This document shows, piece by piece, positions 58,831 through 64,000 of a stretch of DNA of 64,000 nucleotides (the first letter of the stretch is position 1; each line of letters begins with the position of its first letter). The stretch comes from Stenogyne calaminthoides (Eukaryota; Streptophyta; Magnoliopsida; Lamiales; Lamiaceae), in contig JBBCBC010000037.1 in assembly GCA_037126765.1 (NCBI GenBank), positions 9,243,263-9,307,262 of the forward strand. The letters are read 5' to 3'. The notes under the pieces are model-generated. The model did not search any database, was not told the DNA's origin, and saw only the letters and a program-made list of their open reading frames with translations. The translations under genes were made by a program, and so were the position numbers.

Positions 58831-60970
58831 GGTTTTGTTTACCAAAAATATCTTTTTTATCATGCTTTTTATTTCAAATTTTCAAGGAAAGTCCTAATTT
58901 TTTTTAATTAAATGTTGCCAACCTGCCAAAGATTCGTTTTCCTTTTATTAAAAATAATGTTATTAATGATCTCATGAATATATTTATTTAAATTAATCGT
59001 CTACCACTTACTTTCGATATGGTTTTTTTGGTCATGGATTGGGCTAACAACCAACAGATTTGGGCGAGGATGTCCATCCCTCTGTAAAATAGTGTTTTTA
59101 TCATATTTTATTATAATATAATCGTATATTATTTATGTATTTTTCTTAAAATTAAATGAGATGCGTATAAATCAACGGTAAATATGATAAACGCGTGTCT
59201 GCCGTATCTCTTAAGATAATTTTGTGATCCATGCAACGTGTATCATACAATCAGAACGAATCGGTTACGAGATTTGTAATTTATTTTTGCTTGTAATGTT
59301 GTGGAGTAAATTACAAATTTAGTCATGTAACCTAGCTAAAAAATACAGACAAAAATTGGGTGGAATGTCACCCCCATTTCATATATGAAAATGACAAAAT
59401 GTAATATGAAAATTTTCATACATAAAAAAAAAACGAAATTTATAATTAAATTTTTTTAATTGGTGAAAGTAAAAAAAATTAAATGATTAAGGTTTTTTGG
59501 TTTTTCGGGATAAAGTGGTTCAATGGTTCATTTAATTAATAGATCATAATTTAGGGTTAATCATTTAGTGTTTAGTGTGTAGATGTTTGATTTAGATCAA
59601 TTTTATAGATTTTCATACATGAAATTTTTACACTAGACCTTGGAAAAATATCACCCTTGTAAGTTGTAACTTACTCTTTCTTTTTTCTAACGTAAAATGC
59701 ACTCATGACATATATGATCATTTTTATGGTTGTGTTATTTCACATTTTTTGTGTGAATGAACATGAAGCTTTTAGTGGCACATTCATTGGATTATTTTAA
59801 TTGACGACATAAAATTGAAATTCATCACTCTATATTTTGAATTGAAATATACATATTTTATTATTGTGATATATAAATACATGTTGATAAAAAAAAAAAT
59901 TCATTCAGAAAAAGAGTACAAGGAGTACTCCAATCTCAAAGAACAATCATTTTTTACAAATGAGATTGGACTCTAATCTAATAGGAAATCAGAGCATGAA
60001 AAAAAGCACCTATCATCACTACCATATATTTTTTATTTATATACTTTTGTAATATTTTTTAAATTTTGAATGTGATAAAAAAAAAATCATATCTCATGTA
60101 TTTGTTTTCTGGAGAATAATATTTTGTGTAAAAATATCTTAATATTTGGGCATTAAGTGAGAATGTAAAGGTAGGTTCAAGTTCTGTATGTGTCACAATC
60201 CTATTCCCGTGTGTTTAAACTGACAATGTGGACCGTAACCGTGTGCAACATATGGACTTTCACTTTTAGGAATGGAATAGGGATATCATATGTGACATGT
60301 ATTTTACAGTTATTTCGATACCGATTAAAAATTAATTAAATAATAATCACTATATATATACACACATATATAATGTAATTTTATTTTCATTTTGTTTGTA
60401 AATTCATAATTAACGTATATTTGCAAAGAGAGAAATTGAAACTAATCATTTAATTTTCTTAGATAAGTGTAACTATTTTGAACAATTTTATTTCTATGCA
60501 AAACTATTAAAGTAGACCGGATGAAGTATATGGTTTTAATGTGAAGTCAAAAAAAATCTTATGAAACTTAATATTAGCAAAAATTATGTGTATTCTATTT
60601 TACTGTCAAGTATTTTGTGCGAATAATTAACTTCATACACCTATCATTAACTGTAACAACTCATGCATACCACAAAGATTTGTACAAGATTATTTCACTA
60701 TTAGCTTGGTGAAACAAAAAAAAAAAAGAAAAAAGAAAAGCTGAATATATTCAAAACATTAAATCTTTAGTTTATTAGTGTATATTTTTATTTATAATAT
60801 ACTGGGAAAAGTCAAAAGAGAGAAAAACATGTGGTGTGGTTTAGTGAAGCAAGGGGAATTTGGACATGTGAAGAAGACCGTGTTTGGGGCCTACCATTAC
60901 CACCCACCCTCCAGACCCATCCCATGTGCCATTTCACATATACTTAGGTAGGTTTGTATAAATTTTGTAT
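58830..60970. other. Intergenic, AT-rich, nothing clear
   Basis: No ORF, RNA gene or clean repeat that I can support. Confidence 0.45.
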
Positions 60971-60978
60971 AAATTCAG

Positions 60979-61166
60979 GTGCATTATATATTTATAATGT
61001 ATTTTAAAATTATATAATTTTTTATATTAAAATATATAATTTATTTATATTAAATTGAATAATTATTAATATAAAAAAATAATTATACAATTTAATATAA
61101 ATAAATTGAATTTTTCAATATAATAAATTATACAATTCTAAAATACACTATAAATACATGGTGTAC
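60979..61166. mobile_element. Palindromic MITE-like element
   Basis: The 188-bp stretch is close to a full palindrome. The left arm GTGCATTATATATTTATAAT, continuing through GTATTTTAAAATTATATAAT, pairs with the right arm ending CTAAAATACACTATAAATAC-ATGGTGTAC. The centre is near 61070. Such foldback, AT-rich, ~200-bp elements are typical of MITEs. A clear target duplication was not found. Confidence 0.65.
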
Positions 61167-61903
61167 TGATGCATATACCACCTAGTCTTAATCTTAATTC
61201 CAAAAACACTATAAGCCCGATAGAATAGGAAAAAGTGGATCACAAAAAAAGAAACTTTTCGAATATTCTCCCATTTTTAATTTTCTCATGAAACAAATAT
61301 CCATCTTTCAAGAGTACCAGAACAATATATCATTGAGTGGCTCAACTTCGACCACCATATCATCCATTGGTTGGACCATATTTTATTTTCAATATAAGCA
61401 AAGTAAATTTGTAAAACCAATGACCTCATTAATTGTGTGGTACAATTATATATAGCAATTATCTTTTAATTCATACTTAATACTAATAAATTAATGAGTA
61501 TTTTTTTTTCAAAATGTTAAAATTTTCAAAATGTATATGAATTGCAATTTGCACGCTTAAGTGTCTACGTTTTTCCATTAACTTAAGATTAGGTGTTTCA
61601 GTTCCGTCCATGAATTCCCACTTAAAAATCAAATTGAGAAATATGTGGACGCATAATTAAAGTCGGTTCCTGATTATTGAACAGATAAATAACAAATTAA
61701 TTGAACATTATTTATGTGGAAAGAAAAAAGAGAAATCAAATCAGAAAAAAAGCAAAACACGCAGTGAGTGGGAAAAGGACATCTCCATTATCTGGTGTGT
61801 GTGTGTTATTAATTCAAGATTCTGAATGAATGAAGGAGAGAAAAATTGGGCCCAACACAGCTCACATACTGCACATTTGTCTGCTCAATCCTCTTTTTTT
61901 ACA

Positions 61904-62295
61904 TTGCAAATTGCTAATCAAGAATCCTTATATTCTTATCCAAAATAGTTTAAAACCCCATGTGAGATTATCTTATGTAAAAAGAGATTAAAATTATCCA
62001 TTTGCAAATTGCTAATCAAGAATCCTTATATTCTTATCCAAAATAGTTTAAAACCCCATGTGAGATTATCTTATGTAAAAAGAGATTAAAATTATCCATT
62101 TGTAAATTGCTAATCAAGAATCCTTATATTCTTATCCAAAATAGTTTAAAACCCCATGTGAGATTATCTTATGTAAAAAGAGATTAAAATTATCCATTTG
62201 TAAATTGCTAATCAAGAATCCTTATATTCTTATCCAAAATAGTTTAAAACCCCATGTGAGATTATCTTATGTAAAAAGAGATTAAAATTATCCAT
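61904..62295. repeat. Tandem repeat, four 98-bp units
   Basis: Units start at 61904, 62002, 62100 and 62198, each exactly 98 bp and almost identical. Units 1-2 begin TTGCAAATTGC, units 3-4 begin TTGTAAATTGC, and a truncated fifth start (TTGTAA) follows at 62296. Near-identity indicates recent expansion. A 98-bp unit without distinct spacers is not a CRISPR array. It is non-coding. Confidence 0.96.
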
Positions 62296-63027
62296 TTGTA
62301 ATGAACATAATTCAAGTTGGGTTAGTGATAAGTGTATCATATACATTTAATTTAGAATTCATCTTACGTTACACTTGCACACATGAATTAATCAAATTAC
62401 ATCATGATTTTTTTTTTAAAATTCCATTACAATTTATGATAAAATGATACAGCTGTTAATGGTAATGCCAAATTTGGTCAGCAGTCAAGATCCATCGAGC
62501 TCAAAATTATCTGAATAAAACATGGAAAAGTTATGATACATCAATTTATTTTCGATAATGCTAAATAGGGTGATTCACCCGGAGTAAATATGTGTTTTTT
62601 TATTTTATCCTTAATAAGAATTGTCTTCATTAATTCATAAAAAGCTTCAATAAGTACAAAATAGTCAATACACCACCAAAAATGATAAAAATACCCTTAC
62701 CACCTCAGTATGAATCTAGTCAAATAGTAGTGTCCTTTTTTTTTTACCCAGATCATATCAGATAGTCCTCAAACTCGTACAATTATACTGACGTTCTTAA
62801 ATAAGGTACTGTTATTAACTTTAGAGAGGCCTCATAGCCCCAAAATTTAAAAGTCTCGATGCAATCATCAAAAGTGTGAGATGGGACAAATCAGTAATCC
62901 ACAACAATATATCACCTACAAGAATCACTTTTACTAAATTTGTCACCAAAAAGAAAAAAAATTAAAATTAAATTGTGCTCGATTGCCTGATATTCGTATA
63001 GTTGAAGTAGATAGGTTAGAATGGAGA

Positions 63028-63601
63028 TCATTGCATCGATTTCTCATCCTTGTACCCCGATGCCTTACCACTTCGTCCCGTCAAAAAGTTACCTGGGAGG
63101 GAATCAGTGCCGTTTATATCTAGGCCATGATATGATCGGGTTGCAAAATATTCAGCACCAGATTTAGCTATAGTCTTAGTCACTGATACTGTCTGCTCGT
63201 CCCGCACTTGAAGAGCTTTCTCCGTAACATTCACCAGTGCAGCTATTTCACTCTCTGAAACATAACATGTATATCACCAACTATTAAAAAGAGGAAGCAA
63301 TAAATAGAGAAAATAAAAGCCAGCCAGAAAGAAACACTAGTTTATCTTCCTACACACATTTATTTAGTTGTTAGTATAATCTAAAGAAGTCAAATAGGGG
63401 ATGTGAAATAGCAAGTCAAAGAATGAAGTACCTTGTAGATCCAGATCTTCAACATAACTACCTTGTAGATCCAAATCTTCAACATAACCACCTTGAATGA
63501 ACGAAAAGCGTGCTTCTTTCGACTGTTCTGTTGCTGCAGGAGGAGTTGAAGAAATCACGTCTCTGAAGTCCATTACATATGCTCCTGTCCATTGACTTCC
63601 C
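63028..63601 (-). CDS. Unrecognised protein gene, two C-terminal exons (partial)
   Basis: Two exons join in frame on the minus strand: 63601-63432 (GSQWTGAYVMDFRDVISSTP ... ARFSFIQGGYVEDLDLQ repeated) and 63254-63028 (ESEIAALVNVTEKALQVRD ... SGKASGYKDEKSMQ, stop TGA). Phases agree: the donor follows the first base of a codon and the acceptor supplies two. Exon 1 of this pair begins mid-codon after an AG acceptor, so more exons lie upstream, beyond the window or in 63.7-64.0 kb. The peptide contains a ten-residue duplication (G-G/S-YVEDLDLQ). I do not recognise the family; the text is hydrophilic with no membrane segment. Confidence 0.65.
63431..63490 (-). repeat. Two 30-bp tandem units in an exon, with duplicated splice donor
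   Basis: Plus-strand text CCTTGTAGATCCARATCTTC followed by AACATAACYA occurs twice in direct succession with a period of 30. In the minus frame it encodes YVEDLDLQG twice. Each copy boundary reads CAAG|GT on the minus strand, at 63492, 63462 and 63432, so three candidate donors lie 30 bases apart and in the same phase. Confidence 0.85.
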
Positions 63602-64000
63602 CTGGAATTTGATACAAAAAAGAATTCTCAACTAAATAGGACATGATGTGTTAACTAGACTCAAATAATCAAATGGGGTCCAAAAATATCACATTGATTC
63701 CTGAAGAAGGGATGAAATCAAATGATGTTTACTCAAGATTCATGTACCTCACGTATCTTAGATTGGTGATCAAGCCCCTTTTCAAATAACTTTTTATTTC
63801 ATCGCCTTTTTTGAACCACATATATTCTCATACATATTAACCTAACCAACACTCTGTGATAAGAAATAATGAACTAAGCTTAGCTTGCGTGAGAAGTATA
63901 TTAAAGAAAATCCCTAAGCATTAATGTTGATTTTTTTTTTTTACTAGAGATCCCTAGAAGATCAACTAACCATTAATATTGCAAAAAGGGGGTTCTGAAG

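Noticed and set aside
61904..62295. CRISPR array or rRNA spacer repeat
   Set aside because: 98-bp units without spacers, no cas genes, no rRNA sequence nearby.

Overview
The window is nuclear DNA of a flowering plant, most likely a eudicot. It is strongly AT-rich and has long intergenic spaces, GT-AG introns, plant-only gene families (JAZ, Aux/IAA, WVD2-like, DUF1685) and plant transposon remnants (MULE, hAT, Stowaway, LINE). Species cannot be read from the sequence. An N block of exactly 500 bases at 4438-4937 is an assembly gap.

Layout. 1-8.4 kb holds no convincing gene: repeat debris, a small GC-rich island with telo-box-like motifs (1.8-2.2 kb) and the gap. 8.5-9.8 kb (minus) holds a very small JAZ/TIFY5-type jasmonate repressor gene of 97 codons with a good Jas motif and no recognisable TIFY core; a LINE 3' end lies in its second intron. 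10-24 kb is an AT-rich desert built largely of diverged local duplications. 24.3-28.2 kb (plus) is a WVD2-like/TPX2-domain microtubule gene. 29.9-33.0 kb (plus) is an organelle-type FAD amine-oxidoreductase/renalase-like gene; its upstream region carries a nine-copy, about 40-bp minisatellite packed with AGCCCA (site II, TCP-type) motifs. 34.8 and 43.4 kb (plus) hold two paralogous small Ser-rich/basic genes on either side of a decayed Mutator-like (MuDR-class) transposon (about 37.6-43.1 kb). 45.2-46.6 kb (plus) is a DUF1685 gene with an in-frame TAG where relatives have Gln. 48.3 kb is a Stowaway MITE. 49.7-53.5 kb (plus) is a decayed DExH-box RNA helicase whose DEIH box reads DEIR. 54.9-55.6 kb is a hAT-type element with a perfect 8-bp target duplication. 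56.1-58.5 kb (minus) is an intact five-exon Aux/IAA gene. 61.0 and 61.9-62.3 kb hold a palindromic MITE-like element and four 98-bp tandem repeats. 63.0-63.6 kb (minus) holds the last two exons of an unrecognised gene with three splice donors spaced 30 bases apart.

The genes do not form a pathway or cluster. Two are hormone co-repressors (JAZ for jasmonate, Aux/IAA for auxin); the rest look like independent housekeeping or growth genes. I see no strong case for a wholly new system. The items most worth checking are the site II promoter minisatellite, the reduced JAZ, the triple tandem splice donor, the DUF1685 nonsense codon and the MULE-separated paralogue pair.
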